The notes: generated by a model from the letters alone, not told the origin. A stretch of DNA of 64,000 nt from Tateyamaria omphalii (GCF_014651375.1 NZ_BMWT01000005.1:327142-391141), one strand, 5' to 3'; numbered from the stretch's first letter, positions 9,090-18,593 are shown. Numbers and translations: made by a program.

Positions 9090-9130
9090 AGCTGGCTGCA
9101 AGAAGGAAATTCTTGAGGCTATAGCCAGCT
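9090..9130. repeat. Two-tier inverted repeat between convergent genes
   Basis: AGCTGGCT (9090-9097) pairs with AGCCAGCT (9123-9130), and inside it CAAGAA pairs with TTCTTG around a GGAAA loop. It lies between the ends of the GntR gene and of tenA. There is no T-tract on either side, so it is not a standard terminator; it may stabilise or end transcripts from both sides. Confidence 0.45.
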
Positions 9131-9254
9131 ATTGAGGCGCAAACCGCGCAAGGACACAAACAGACAAAACGAGTTCCGCACCCTTGTCCGGTCGTTTCGC
9201 GCACTGCATCAGGCACGTTCAAACTGTCTTCGTGCAAAAGCAGTGCTTTGCGCT

Positions 9255-9983
9255 TTAGCTGGCCCGCATCCCCATATCCCAAAAACCGACTTCCAGCCGT
9301 GTGGCCGTCGTAAACCGGTGCTGCAACCGAGACCATCGCGGCACATTTTGCGGATCATCACCCAAACGGCGCGCCACTGCGTCATCCATCATACGGCCGA
9401 TTTCGACCATGACCGATTGGTAATCCTCGCCCGCATACGTGTTGATCCAATCGTTGTATGGTGTGTCGGAAGCGGCGCTTGCGGCCAAACGCGTTCCGAT
9501 TTCTCCATAGCCAAAACAGCAAGGGGCTAAAGCCGCCATCAAATCGAGAAAATCACCCTGCAAACCGGCGTCCGTTACATAGCGGGTATAGGCGAGGTTC
9601 TCGAACTCCTCCGATGCGTTGAACAGTGTCGCTTCGTCTATGCCTTCGGCCGCGCATGTGCCGATGTGCAATGCCATCTCGTGATTGACCAATGCATCGA
9701 CCGTGCGCGCGCAGGTTTTCATTTCAAGCTGCGTTTCCGCTTTGACGACGCCAAGCGACCATGCGCGAGAGAAGTGGACAAGAAAGACGTAGTCCTGAAT
9801 CAGGTAGTGCAGGTAAGCAGATCGGGGCAGGGCGCCCGTACGCAAACCTTCGACAAAGCTGTGGTGCGTGTAAGCGTGCCAGGGGTCCGGACAGCCGTTG
9901 CGCCAAGCTGCAAAAGTGTGTCCATAGGGTTGTGCCTGTCGTTGACCCTGTCGGTTTGAAACTGAGGCTGTCAGCAGTGTCAT
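9255..9983 (-). CDS. tenA: TenA family aminopyrimidine aminohydrolase (thiaminase II)
   Basis: 242-residue TenA/THI-4 family helical protein that hydrolyses damaged-thiamine aminopyrimidine to HMP. Conserved segments: ATHHSF-like THHSFVEGLRTG, YLHYLIQDYVFLVHFSRA, and the cysteine-containing LAPCCFGYGEIG (the nucleophile region). Its ATG overlaps the thiD stop by four bases (ATGA). The position behind thiM-thiE-thiD makes sense: salvaged HMP is the substrate of ThiD. Confidence 0.92.
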   Translation of the reverse strand: MTLLTASVSNRQGQRQAQPYGHTFAAWRNGCPDPWHAYTHHSFVEGLRTGALPRSAYLHYLIQDYVFLVHFSRAWSLGVVKAETQLEMKTCARTVDALVNHEMALHIGTCAAEGIDEATLFNASEEFENLAYTRYVTDAGLQGDFLDLMAALAPCCFGYGEIGTRLAASAASDTPYNDWINTYAGEDYQSVMVEIGRMMDDAVARRLGDDPQNVPRWSRLQHRFTTATRLEVGFWDMGMRAS

Positions 9984-10798
9984 GCGCGGTCTCCTTCGGA
10001 TTGCGCATAGAGCGCAGCAAAGTGATGGGTTGGACCGTGCCCACTTCCAACCGACAAGTGGTCTGCTTGTGCGATAGCGTTCTTGACATAAGCTTTGGCC
10101 GCGGCAACGGATGCGCCAATGTTACTGCCTTTCGCCAGATGTGCAGCGATTGCCGAAGACAGAGTGCACCCGGTCCCATGGGTGTTTGGGGTTCTGGTCC
10201 TTGGACACTCGTACCAGCGGGCTCCCTGGGCCGTAACGAGGCAATCTGGACTGCCCGGGCCCTCAAGATGACCGCCCTTCATCAAAACAGCACTTGGTCC
10301 AAGTTGCATCAAAGCCTTTCCTTGCGCTTCCATCTCAGCGCGCGTGGTGGCCGTGGCCTTACCCAAAAGGTGTGCTGCTTCTGGCAAGTTGGGGGTCAGC
10401 AGCGCGGCCCGTGGCAGCAAATGACGCCTTACAGAATCTACTGCGTCCGGTTCCAAAAGTCGGGCGCCGCCCTTGGCGACCATAACAGGGTCAAGAACAA
10501 TTGCGGCTTTGCATTGGGCAAGGGTGGCTGCAACAGCACGCGCGATCTCTGCATTTGCAATCATGCCAATTTTCACCGCGTCTACATGTATGTCGTCTAG
10601 AACCGTCCGTACCTGCGCAGCGACAAAGTCCGGTGGAACAAGGTGAACACCAGAGACACCTTGTGTGTTTTGCGCTGTCAGAGCCGTCAAAGCCGCCAAT
10701 GCGTAAGCGCCATTTGCAGAGATGGCCTTTATGTCTGCTTGGATTCCGGCGCCACCAGATGGGTCTGACCCTGCAATACTCAGAACATTGGCTATCAT
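9980..10798 (-). CDS. thiD: Hydroxymethylpyrimidine/phosphomethylpyrimidine kinase
   Basis: 272-residue ribokinase-fold enzyme that phosphorylates HMP twice to HMP-PP. The N-terminus IANVLSIAGSDPSGGAGIQADIK and the C-terminal anion hole NTHGTGCTLSSAIAAHLAKG are diagnostic. The start at 10798 (MIANVLSIAG) is preferred over the longer ORF from 10858 because it forms an ATGA overlap with thiE and matches family N-termini. Confidence 0.95.
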   Translation of the reverse strand: MIANVLSIAGSDPSGGAGIQADIKAISANGAYALAALTALTAQNTQGVSGVHLVPPDFVAAQVRTVLDDIHVDAVKIGMIANAEIARAVAATLAQCKAAIVLDPVMVAKGGARLLEPDAVDSVRRHLLPRAALLTPNLPEAAHLLGKATATTRAEMEAQGKALMQLGPSAVLMKGGHLEGPGSPDCLVTAQGARWYECPRTRTPNTHGTGCTLSSAIAAHLAKGSNIGASVAAAKAYVKNAIAQADHLSVGSGHGPTHHFAALYAQSEGDRA

Positions 10799-11433
10799 GG
10801 ATTCAATTCCACTTCTGAAAAAGCGCGCGCAGCATTGGTAACGTCGGACTGTCCGCAAATGGCGGAGACAACGGCCACCCCATCGGCACCACAGTCGCGC
10901 ACTGCATCTCGGTGTTGTGCTGTGAGCCCTCCGATCGCGACAGTGGGGAGAGGCGAAAGTGCAACCAGCCCCGCCAAACCGCCAAAGCCGATAGGCTGCT
11001 TGTGATCCGGTTTGGTCCGCGTCCCAAAGACCGGGCCAAGACCCAGATAGTCCACGATGGCGGGATTGACCGCATGGACCGCCACGGCACTTTCACAAGA
11101 CAATCCTAGTATTTTGTCAGGCCCCAAGAGTGCGCGTGCGTGGGCGGCTGACATGTCACCCTGACCGATATGGGCGCCATCAGCATCGGCGGCAATTGCG
11201 GCTTCAACATCGTCGTTGATGATCAATGGGATGTCTGTGCCCGACAGAACATTCTTCAAAACCCGCGCCATCTCGACGCGGTCTGCCGTTGTTGCCTGCT
11301 TATCGCGCAACTGAACCATCGTGACACCGCCCGCAACTGCATGTCGTACGGTGTTTTCCAAACCTTCGGCACTGCAAAGATGCGGATCAGTCACAAGGTA
11401 CAAACGCAAACATGCTCGAATGTCTTTCATCAT
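10795..11433 (-). CDS. thiE: Thiamine-phosphate synthase
   Basis: 212-residue TIM-barrel enzyme joining HMP-PP and thiazole phosphate to thiamine phosphate. Visible: LYLVTDP at the N-terminus, TMVQLRDKQA, LIINDDVEAA, DGAHIGQGDMSA, DYLGLGPVFGTRTKPDH and TVAIGGLT, all typical of ThiE. Overlaps thiM (ATGA) and thiD (ATGA), giving a fully coupled operon. Confidence 0.95.
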   Translation of the reverse strand: MMKDIRACLRLYLVTDPHLCSAEGLENTVRHAVAGGVTMVQLRDKQATTADRVEMARVLKNVLSGTDIPLIINDDVEAAIAADADGAHIGQGDMSAAHARALLGPDKILGLSCESAVAVHAVNPAIVDYLGLGPVFGTRTKPDHKQPIGFGGLAGLVALSPLPTVAIGGLTAQHRDAVRDCGADGVAVVSAICGQSDVTNAARAFSEVELNP

Positions 11434-12203
11434 GACACCGCCTCGGCCAATTCGGCTGGTTGAGTGCTGGCTAGCGCGTCAAGGAAATGCATCTGAAAGC
11501 TTCCCGGCCCGCGTGCCTGAGATCCGGCCCGCAATCCGGCAACTTTGAAGTGTGAAAGCGCCCCGATTGCGGCATCGTAAGCAGGGCCGACTGCTGCATA
11601 TGCGCCCATGAGTGCAGTCTGTGCGCATCCCAAGGCGGTGACGTTCGGCATGATCGGTGAACCGCCGTGAACCCGCGCAACCCTGGACCCATCCGTCACA
11701 AAATCAATTGGACCAGTGACCGCGACGACCGCACCAAATTGTTCCGCAAGAGAACGAGCTGCGTTCGCGGCTGCTTCAACCGTATCACCACTGTCCGCGC
11801 CTTTTCCCGCGCCTGTTTCTCCGGCTAGGGCCATGATTTCCGATGCGTTTCCGCGAATGATGGTTGGACGCAACTCCAGCAGTTCCTGAGCCGCGGCCTT
11901 GCGAAAGGCACTAATGAAATGGGCGACCGGATCGAACACCCAGGGAACCTTTGAGTCATTTGCCAGTTGCGCAGCCAAAGTCATGCTGGGCATCCACGAG
12001 GTGGACAGTGTTCCAATGTTGAGTGTCAGGGCTCCAACAATTGGAGTGAAGTCCGCAATTTCTTCTTTGGCATGGACCATCGCCGGAGAGGCACCGGAAG
12101 CAAGAACAACATTCGCGGCGACATTCATTGCAACGTAGTTGGTGATGCAATGCACCAAAGGATTCTGGGAACGGAGGGGGGTCAACAGGTCTTGGAACAC
12201 CAT
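11430..12203 (-). CDS. thiM: Hydroxyethylthiazole kinase
   Basis: 257-residue kinase that salvages thiazole alcohol for ThiE. Motifs: NPLVHCITNYVAMNVAANVVLASGASPAM near the N-terminus, WVFDPVAH, RGNASEIMALAG and the C-terminal NVTALGCAQTALMGAYAAVG. First gene of the operon, with AAGGAG seven bases before ATG 12203. That Shine-Dalgarno sits in a hairpin arm (12208-12235) downstream of a TPP riboswitch. Confidence 0.95.
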   Translation of the reverse strand: MVFQDLLTPLRSQNPLVHCITNYVAMNVAANVVLASGASPAMVHAKEEIADFTPIVGALTLNIGTLSTSWMPSMTLAAQLANDSKVPWVFDPVAHFISAFRKAAAQELLELRPTIIRGNASEIMALAGETGAGKGADSGDTVEAAANAARSLAEQFGAVVAVTGPIDFVTDGSRVARVHGGSPIMPNVTALGCAQTALMGAYAAVGPAYDAAIGALSHFKVAGLRAGSQARGPGSFQMHFLDALASTQPAELAEAVS

Positions 12204-12207
12204 GCAA

Positions 12208-12235
12208 TCTCCTTTTTCGCAGGCGAAATCGGAGA
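12208..12235 (-). promoter_or_regulatory. Shine-Dalgarno sequestering hairpin of thiM
   Basis: On the minus strand TCTCC pairs with GGAGA (the thiM Shine-Dalgarno) and, inside it, TTTCG pairs with CGAAA around a CCTG loop; the two stems are separated by a 2x2 internal loop (GA/AA). This is a plausible expression platform by which the TPP riboswitch would block translation when TPP is bound. Structure read by eye, not computed. Confidence 0.6.
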
Positions 12236-12261
12236 CCTGTCACTGATTGTAGAGTGACCTG

Positions 12262-12332
12262 TGACCTCCCTCCGCCAGCATTATCTGGTTCAGGTTCGAA
12301 GGGTACGTCTCAGCTTTGCAGCGCCCCTGGCA
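12262..12332 (-). ncRNA. TPP riboswitch (THI element)
   Basis: Read on the minus strand the segment holds the hallmark pieces in order: GTGCCAGGGGCGC, GCTGAGA (TCTCAG at 12308-12313 on the plus strand), ACCCTTCGAACCTGA, CCAGATAATGCTGGCG and GAGGGAGG. These are the conserved J/P2-P5 elements of the TPP aptamer. It ends about 60 bases before thiM, controls a salvage operon, and probably acts on translation start. Confidence 0.95.
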
Positions 12333-12578
12333 CGTTGAGATGTAGGATGATGAGTTCGCTTAGTCAAACAAGCCAGAGCTCTTTTTTTGAATGGTCCGGA
12401 AATGGTTTGGCACTGGCAAACAAGAATCCGTTTATCGCAGCTGGGAGGACACCGAACCGCGCGATCCGCACAGCTGATTTCTTGCCACAGACGAATAGAA
12501 CATGCACTCAGATGATGTTGGCCACGCCCGCGCGCAAACGTGACTGAACATCTATGCGGGCTGAAGATTGGTACGACC

Positions 12579-13901
12579 CTATTGCAAGGCGTCCTCCAGG
12601 CTTTTTGCCAGCTTCCCAACCAACTCGTCGATCTGACCTTCGGTGCAGATGTAAGGTGGCGCCAACAAAACGTGATCGCCATTCCTGCCGTCAATGGTCC
12701 CACCATTGGGATAGCATATCAGGCCATTGTCCATCGCCTTGGCCTTGATTGACTTTGCCAAGCGCAATTCGGGGTCGAAGGGAGTTTTGGTCTCTTTGTC
12801 TTTGACAAGTTCCAATGCGCGAAACATGCCGCGTCCCCGAATATCACCAACATGACTATGTTGCCCGAATTGCGCATCCAGCGCACTTTCAAGATAGTGT
12901 CCCATCCGTGCCGAACGGTCCACCAGCCCACCTTGGGTCAGCTTTTGTACAACTGCATTTGCTGCTGCGCAGGCGATTGGATGGCCCAGGTAAGTGTGCC
13001 CGTGCTGAAAGAACCCGCTACCGCGTTCTATGGCGTCGTGAATAGCGCCCGAACACAGCATTGCGCCAATGGGTTGGTACCCACCACCAAGACCCTTCGC
13101 AATCGTAACGATGTCAGGACGCACGTTTTCCTGTTCGCAGGCAAAGAATGTGCCGGTTCTGCCCATGCCGCACATCACCTCGTCAAGGATCAGGAGCACA
13201 CCGTATGCATCGCAGATCTCGCGAATTCGCTTGAAGTAACCGCGCGCCGCGGCGACTGCTCCGGCAGTGGCGCCGACAACCGGTTCGGCAATGAAGGCTA
13301 TGACTGTTTCCGGGCCGAGCCTCAGGATTTCATCTTCCAGTTCATTTGCTGCGCGCAGCGCATATTCGTCTCCGGTTTCGCCATCTTCTTGCAGTCGGTA
13401 TGCGTAGCAGGGGGCGATATGTGAGGCGGACACCATAACAGGATCGAACGGCTCTCGCCGCCACATGTTGCCACCGGTTCCAAGTGCCCCCAAAGTGTTG
13501 CCATGATAGCTTTGGCGCCGGGAAATAAAGTGTTTGCGCTCGGGCTGACCAATCTCGAGCATGTATTGACGTGCGAGTTTGAGGGCCGCTTCGACCGCCT
13601 CGGACCCGCCAGACACAATGTATACCTTCTCAATCCCTTCCGGCGCATGAGAAACGAGACGCGTTGCAAGGCTTTCAGCAGGTTCTGACGTGAGAAAACC
13701 TGTATGGGCAAATTCCAACTTGTTCATCTGCGCGGACATCGCGGCGATGACATCGCCGTCACCGTGACCCAGGCATGAAACAGCCGCTCCGCCTGATCCA
13801 TCCAGGTAGGATTTCCCTTTTGAATCAAACAAGTAAACCCCTTCTCCTCGTACTGCAACGGGCAGAGACGTTTTCGAGTTGCGCGAAAATACATGCGACA
13901 T
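12579..13901 (-). CDS. Class III PLP-dependent aminotransferase
   Basis: 440-residue omega-amino-acid/beta-alanine-type transaminase. Seen: LDGSGGAAVSCLGHG, IVSGGSEAVEAALKLARQ, the cofactor region RRQSYHGNTLGALG, AFIAEPVVGATAGAV, LILDEVMCGMGRTG and the Schiff-base lysine in IVTIAKGLGGGYQPIGAM. It moves an amino group from an amine or omega-amino acid to a keto acid. It is divergent from an RpiR regulator and a TAXI TRAP transporter, suggesting that the imported compound is an amino compound. Exact substrate not readable. Confidence 0.9.
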   Translation of the reverse strand: MSHVFSRNSKTSLPVAVRGEGVYLFDSKGKSYLDGSGGAAVSCLGHGDGDVIAAMSAQMNKLEFAHTGFLTSEPAESLATRLVSHAPEGIEKVYIVSGGSEAVEAALKLARQYMLEIGQPERKHFISRRQSYHGNTLGALGTGGNMWRREPFDPVMVSASHIAPCYAYRLQEDGETGDEYALRAANELEDEILRLGPETVIAFIAEPVVGATAGAVAAARGYFKRIREICDAYGVLLILDEVMCGMGRTGTFFACEQENVRPDIVTIAKGLGGGYQPIGAMLCSGAIHDAIERGSGFFQHGHTYLGHPIACAAANAVVQKLTQGGLVDRSARMGHYLESALDAQFGQHSHVGDIRGRGMFRALELVKDKETKTPFDPELRLAKSIKAKAMDNGLICYPNGGTIDGRNGDHVLLAPPYICTEGQIDELVGKLAKSLEDALQ

Positions 13902-13925
13902 GGCTGATCCAGTGAAGTCCTAAGA

Positions 13926-14873
13926 GTGCCGCAACTGAAACAGATGAAACATGCGTTGACAATGACTGAAACAAAAGAAACACTTTCGTCATGTCCTGAG
14001 GGGGGCCATTTGGATTCGACTTATGAAACGCGGCTTTCTGCGCGGTACAGTGATCTGAGCGATACACTGCGCCAGGCAGCAGACTACCTCGCAAGCAACC
14101 CGGTCGACGTCGCATCGCGCACTTTGCGCTCTGTTGCGGCGGAAAGCGGGGTTTCTCCGGCGGCTTTTTCCCGCTTGGCGCGGGCGTTGGACTACACCGA
14201 CTTTGAAGAGTTGCGTGAAGAACTGCGCACGAAAATCGGGCGACGAGTAAAGAATTTCGCAGAACGAGCTGAAAGGCTTCACGATCAACATCACGAAGGG
14301 CGCGCCAGTTTTGTGGATGCGCATCTGGCGGCGTGCCAGTCAAATCTTCAGACTTTCATGGATGGGCTTGATCTTGGTTCACTTGAACACGCCGTGGACA
14401 GAGTCTCGGCCGCCCGCAAAGTGATGCTGTTGGGTGCATTGGGGTCAACGGGAGTGGTGGAATACTTGTCGTATATGGCCAGCTTTTGTGCCGACAACTG
14501 GATGATGGCAAGTCGTATGGGCGCGTCACTGGGCGGTGGCATGGCGGGTCTGGACGAACGCGACGCTTTGATCATCGTGACGAAACCACCGTTTTCGGAA
14601 CGTACAATTCAGGCAGCTGCCCTCGCGCAGCAGCAAGGTGTATACGTTGTGCTGATCACAGACACGCACAGATGTCCGGCGTTGAAACATGCGTCTGCAC
14701 GTTTCATTGTGCCCACAGACAGTCCACATTTTTATTCATCTTACGTCGTGACCATTTTTCTCGTTGAAGCCTTCATCGGCGTGTTGGTCAGTCGAACAGG
14801 GCCTACAGCCAGAAAAAGAATTGCCGAGGTAGAAGCGGCCAATAGGGTGCTTGCCGAGGTTTGGGATCAATGA
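13926..14873 (+). CDS. RpiR/MurR family regulator (HTH + SIS domain)
   Basis: Up to 315 residues. The N-terminal part (LSDTLRQAADYLASNPVDVASRTLRSVAAESGVSPAAFSRLARALDY) is the RpiR helix-turn-helix; residues ~130-270 form a SIS phosphosugar-binding domain (KVMLLGALGSTGVVEYLSYMAS, DALIIVTKPPFSERTIQAAALAQQQGVYVVLITD). It should regulate the flanking aminotransferase and TAXI TRAP genes. The given start is a GTG only 24 bp from the divergent gene; ATGs at 13944 and 13962 are in frame and none has a good ribosome site, so the true start may be later. Confidence 0.85.
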   Translation: MPQLKQMKHALTMTETKETLSSCPEGGHLDSTYETRLSARYSDLSDTLRQAADYLASNPVDVASRTLRSVAAESGVSPAAFSRLARALDYTDFEELREELRTKIGRRVKNFAERAERLHDQHHEGRASFVDAHLAACQSNLQTFMDGLDLGSLEHAVDRVSAARKVMLLGALGSTGVVEYLSYMASFCADNWMMASRMGASLGGGMAGLDERDALIIVTKPPFSERTIQAAALAQQQGVYVVLITDTHRCPALKHASARFIVPTDSPHFYSSYVVTIFLVEAFIGVLVSRTGPTARKRIAEVEAANRVLAEVWDQ

Positions 14874-14907
14874 TCTAAAACTGAGTATCAACCAAAGGGA
14901 GAACCTA

Positions 14908-15876
14908 ATGTTCAATAATTTCAAGTTAATGGCAGCCGGGGTTGCGGTTGCAACCCTGACCGCGCCGGTCGCGATGGCGGAAGAGTTCATCACAATCGGG
15001 ACTGGTGGCGTCACGGGTGTTTACTACCCAACAGGTGGCGCAATCTGTCGCCTCGTGAACAAAGGTCGCCGCGATCACGGCGTGCGGTGTTCTGTCGAAT
15101 CTACTGGTGGATCAGTCTATAACATCAACACAATTCGTGAAGGCGAATTGGAATTTGGTGTGGCTCAATCCGATTGGCAGTACCACGCGTTTAACGGGTC
15201 TTCGCGCTTCGAAGAGGCCGGGGCATTCGAGGGGCTGCGCGCGGTTTTCTCAGTCCATCCAGAACCCTTTACCGTGGTTGCACGTGCAGATTCCGGGATC
15301 ACAAGCATCGAAGATCTCAAGGGCAAGCGTGTGAACATCGGCAACCCGGGCTCCGGTCAGCGCGGCACGATGGAAGTGCTTATGGGCGCCTTGGGCTGGA
15401 CCACTGACGATTTCGCACTGGCGACCGAGCTGAAAGCGGCGGAACAATCTGCAGCCCTGTGCGACAATCAGATCGATGCGATGGTGTACACTGTTGGTCA
15501 CCCCTCGGGTTCGATCCAGGAGGCAACAACCGCCTGCGACTCTGTTTTGGTCGAAGTTGCGGGTGATGCCGTCGACATGCTGGTTGAAGAAAACTCATTC
15601 TACCGCACGGCGACGATTCCCGGCGGGATGTATCGCGGCAACGACAGTGACACGATGACCTTTGGTGTGGGCGCTACATTTGTCTCGTCCGCAGATGTAT
15701 CCGAAGACGTAGTATATACCCTTGTGAGCTCCGTCTTTGAAAACATTGACGATTTCAAAGGTCTGCACCCCGCATTTGCGAACCTGGTGCCGGAAGAAAT
15801 GGCATCGGCTGGTCTGTCTGCGCCGCTGCATGACGGCGCTGCAAAATACTACCGTGAACAAGGCTGGGTTGAGTAA
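14908..15876 (+). CDS. TAXI family TRAP transporter solute-binding protein
   Basis: 322-residue periplasmic receptor with a signal peptide (FKLMAAGVAVATLTAPVAMA before EEFITIGTGG). The opening of the mature part, ITIGTGGVTGVYYPTGGAICRLVN, is the TAXI hallmark; LKGKRVNIGNPGSGQRGTME is the second conserved block. AAAGGGAG precedes ATG 14908, which is chosen over the longer ORF start at 14851 that would overlap the regulator. It delivers its ligand to the fused permease downstream. TAXI ligands are usually carboxylates or amino acids; an amino compound would fit the aminotransferase. Confidence 0.93.
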   Translation: MFNNFKLMAAGVAVATLTAPVAMAEEFITIGTGGVTGVYYPTGGAICRLVNKGRRDHGVRCSVESTGGSVYNINTIREGELEFGVAQSDWQYHAFNGSSRFEEAGAFEGLRAVFSVHPEPFTVVARADSGITSIEDLKGKRVNIGNPGSGQRGTMEVLMGALGWTTDDFALATELKAAEQSAALCDNQIDAMVYTVGHPSGSIQEATTACDSVLVEVAGDAVDMLVEENSFYRTATIPGGMYRGNDSDTMTFGVGATFVSSADVSEDVVYTLVSSVFENIDDFKGLHPAFANLVPEEMASAGLSAPLHDGAAKYYREQGWVE

Positions 15877-15897
15877 AACCACCTATTTTTGATGAGG

Positions 15898-15921
15898 CCA
15901 AGGGCGTTTATACGCCCTTGG
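15898..15921 (+). other. Intercistronic hairpin between TAXI binding protein and permease
   Basis: Perfect 10-bp inverted repeat CCAAGGGCGT / ACGCCCTTGG with a TTAT loop, 22 bases after the binding-protein stop. Not followed by a T-run. Likely a stabiliser or attenuator making the receptor more abundant than the permease. Confidence 0.7.
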
Positions 15922-15980
15922 TATACAAAGCCGCCAAAAGAGCGGTGCGCGGGCACAAGCCAACAAACAATGGGGACACT

Positions 15981-18593
15981 ATGACACAATCCGACAACCG
16001 AGCACTTAGCGAACAAGAGCTTCAGGAACTGGTTGCGGCCAGCGATAGCGGAGCCCGAAGCCCCACGGGGGCAATTGGAACAGCAATTGCGGCAGTCGCC
16101 CTGATTTGGTCGGTGTTTCAGGTTCTTCTGGCGTCACCCGCTGCACCCTACATTCTTCCTGGTGACCTCATTAACAACTCGCGCCAAATTCATTTGGCGT
16201 TCGCCGTTTTCCTTGCGGCAATGGCCTATCCACTGTTCAAGTCTTCACCGCGCGATCGCATACCGTGGTATGATTGGGTTTTGGGGCTGGGCGGTGCATT
16301 TCTTGCCCTCTATGGCTATTTTTTCTACGACAAGATCGTGGCGGCAGGGGGACTTGCCGATGCTGCGGATGCCAATTTTGCGTTGGCGGGTCTGACGCTG
16401 CTGTTCATTGCGGCTTATCGCACACTTGGCCCTGTGATGGTCATCCTAGCTGTTGTCTTCTTATGCTACGTATTCTTCGGTTCTTCAGAATGGGTCCCGG
16501 ATCAAATCCGGTGGGCAGGTGCGTCCCTGCGCAAGGCGATGAGCCACATGTGGATCACATCCGAAGGCGTATTTGGGATTGCTTTGGGGGTCTCGACCAA
16601 ATTCGTTTTCCTCTTTGTTCTGTTTGGCGCGTTGCTCGATAAGGCCGGGGCAGGGAACTACTTTATCAAAATGGCGTTTGGCGCTTTGGGCCACCTGCGC
16701 GGCGGCCCGGCCAAAGCGGCTGTTGTTGGATCAGCTGCAACCGGACTGATCTCAGGCTCTTCAATCGCAAACGTCGTAACGACAGGTACATTCACCATCC
16801 CGCTGATGAAACGCGTTGGCTTCAGCGCAGAAAAGGCTGGGTCCGTGGAAGTCGCTTCCTCTGTGAACGGCCAGATCATGCCACCCGTGATGGGTGCCGC
16901 TGCCTTTCTGATGGTGGAATATGTCGGCATTTCCTATGTCGAGGTGATCACGCATGCCTTCCTGCCTGCGGTGATCAGCTACATCGCACTGGTGTATATC
17001 GTTCACCTGGAAGCTGTGAAAAACAATATGCCGACAATCGGCAACAAGGTTGTCAGCATGGGGCGGACAATTGGCGGCATGTTCGCATTCTTTGCCGGTT
17101 TCGCGGTCCTGTGTTACGCGACGCAATACCCGGTTGGTTGGGTCGTATCGCTGTTCCCATCTGGGTCAGGTTTGGTCCTGTCGGTTCTGCTTGGGCTGAT
17201 CTACGTCGCTTTGATTTACTTGGCATCACAAGTGCCGGACCTGGAGCCCGATGACCCGAACGCCGAAGTCGTGGAATTGCCGGATGTGGCAAAGATCTAC
17301 AAGTCGGGACTGTACTATCTGCTTCCGATCATCGTTCTGGTGTACTTCCTTATGATCGAACGGAAATCGCCTGGCTTGTCCGCCTTCTGGGCGACCTTCC
17401 TGCTGTTCGGAATATTGCTCACTCAAAAGACTTTGAAAGCAACGTTCAGAGGCGAGGCTAACGCCATCAGTCGGCTCAGAGACGGCGTTGTTGATCTGAT
17501 CGAAGGAATGATCGACGGCGCGCGCAACATGATCGGCATTGGTTTGGCCACAGCGACCGCCGGGATCATCGTCGGCACCGTGTCATTGACGGGGATCGGT
17601 CAGGTTATGGCGGACTTCGTCGAGTTCCTGTCGGGCGGAAACCTGGTCCTCATGTTGATCTTCGTGGCCATTCTGTCCCTCATCTTGGGGATGGGCTTGC
17701 CAACCACTGCCAACTACATCGTCGTGAGTTCGCTTATGGTGGCCGTTGTGGTCGAACTCGGCGCTCAGTCTGGTCTTATTGTGCCGCTCATCGCCGTCCA
17801 CCTGTTCGTGTTCTATTTCGGGATCATGGCAGATGTGACACCGCCGGTCGGATTGGCCAGCTTTGCTGCGGCTGCCGTGTCAGGTGGTGATGCTATCCGA
17901 ACTGGTTTCACGGCGTTCTTTTATTCACTACGTACCGTGGCCTTGCCATTTGTGTTCATCTTCAACACCGATCTTTTGCTGATCGATGTCACGTGGACGC
18001 AGGGCATCATCGTGTTTGTCGTGGCGACGATCGGGATTCTCGTCTTTACGGCAGCCACGATGGGTTGGTTCTTTGCGCGTAATCGCATCTGGGAAACTGT
18101 TGCGCTACTTGTGATCGCCTTCGCGCTGTTCAGACCGGGCGTGTTCATGAACCAGATCCAACCACCTTTCGAGGATATTGCGCCCGCAGCCTTTTCCGAG
18201 GCCGTTGGGAATGCATCCGTGAATGATCAGCTGAGGATCGTTGTCTCGGGTCCGGATTTCGACACTCTTGAAGTGAAGGATCTGACGGTGCCAGTCACCA
18301 TTCCTGATGTCGACGGCGCAGAAGCACGCCTGGATCAGCTTGGTTTCTTGCTTGTTACAGATGGGGACACAATCATTCTAGAAGAACCGCTGTTCGGGAC
18401 CGAGCTGGGCGATGCTCTGGGATCGTTTGACTTCTATGGCGACACGCCGGTTTCAATCAGTTCTGTTCGCGCGACTGCGCAGCAGTTACCGAAGGAACTT
18501 ATCTTCATCCCCGCTCTGTTGCTCTTGGCAATGATCATATGGCTGCAAACCCGACGGGCGACACCGGCAGTGCGCGAAGGAGAAATGGCATGA
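15981..18593 (+). CDS. TRAP transporter fused permease (4TM-12TM)
   Basis: 870-residue membrane protein fusing the DctQ-like and DctM-like subunits, as expected for TAXI systems. Helices run through most of the protein; the central DctM core shows GGPAKAAVVGSAATGLISGSS, EVASSVNGQIMPPVMGAAAFLM and LPTTANYIVVSSLM. After the last core helices there is a C-terminal soluble part (~residues 725-830) that fits DUF3394, then a final helix. GGGGAC precedes ATG 15981, chosen over 15918. Its stop overlaps the UspA start (ATGA). Confidence 0.93.
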   Translation: MTQSDNRALSEQELQELVAASDSGARSPTGAIGTAIAAVALIWSVFQVLLASPAAPYILPGDLINNSRQIHLAFAVFLAAMAYPLFKSSPRDRIPWYDWVLGLGGAFLALYGYFFYDKIVAAGGLADAADANFALAGLTLLFIAAYRTLGPVMVILAVVFLCYVFFGSSEWVPDQIRWAGASLRKAMSHMWITSEGVFGIALGVSTKFVFLFVLFGALLDKAGAGNYFIKMAFGALGHLRGGPAKAAVVGSAATGLISGSSIANVVTTGTFTIPLMKRVGFSAEKAGSVEVASSVNGQIMPPVMGAAAFLMVEYVGISYVEVITHAFLPAVISYIALVYIVHLEAVKNNMPTIGNKVVSMGRTIGGMFAFFAGFAVLCYATQYPVGWVVSLFPSGSGLVLSVLLGLIYVALIYLASQVPDLEPDDPNAEVVELPDVAKIYKSGLYYLLPIIVLVYFLMIERKSPGLSAFWATFLLFGILLTQKTLKATFRGEANAISRLRDGVVDLIEGMIDGARNMIGIGLATATAGIIVGTVSLTGIGQVMADFVEFLSGGNLVLMLIFVAILSLILGMGLPTTANYIVVSSLMVAVVVELGAQSGLIVPLIAVHLFVFYFGIMADVTPPVGLASFAAAAVSGGDAIRTGFTAFFYSLRTVALPFVFIFNTDLLLIDVTWTQGIIVFVVATIGILVFTAATMGWFFARNRIWETVALLVIAFALFRPGVFMNQIQPPFEDIAPAAFSEAVGNASVNDQLRIVVSGPDFDTLEVKDLTVPVTIPDVDGAEARLDQLGFLLVTDGDTIILEEPLFGTELGDALGSFDFYGDTPVSISSVRATAQQLPKELIFIPALLLLAMIIWLQTRRATPAVREGEMA

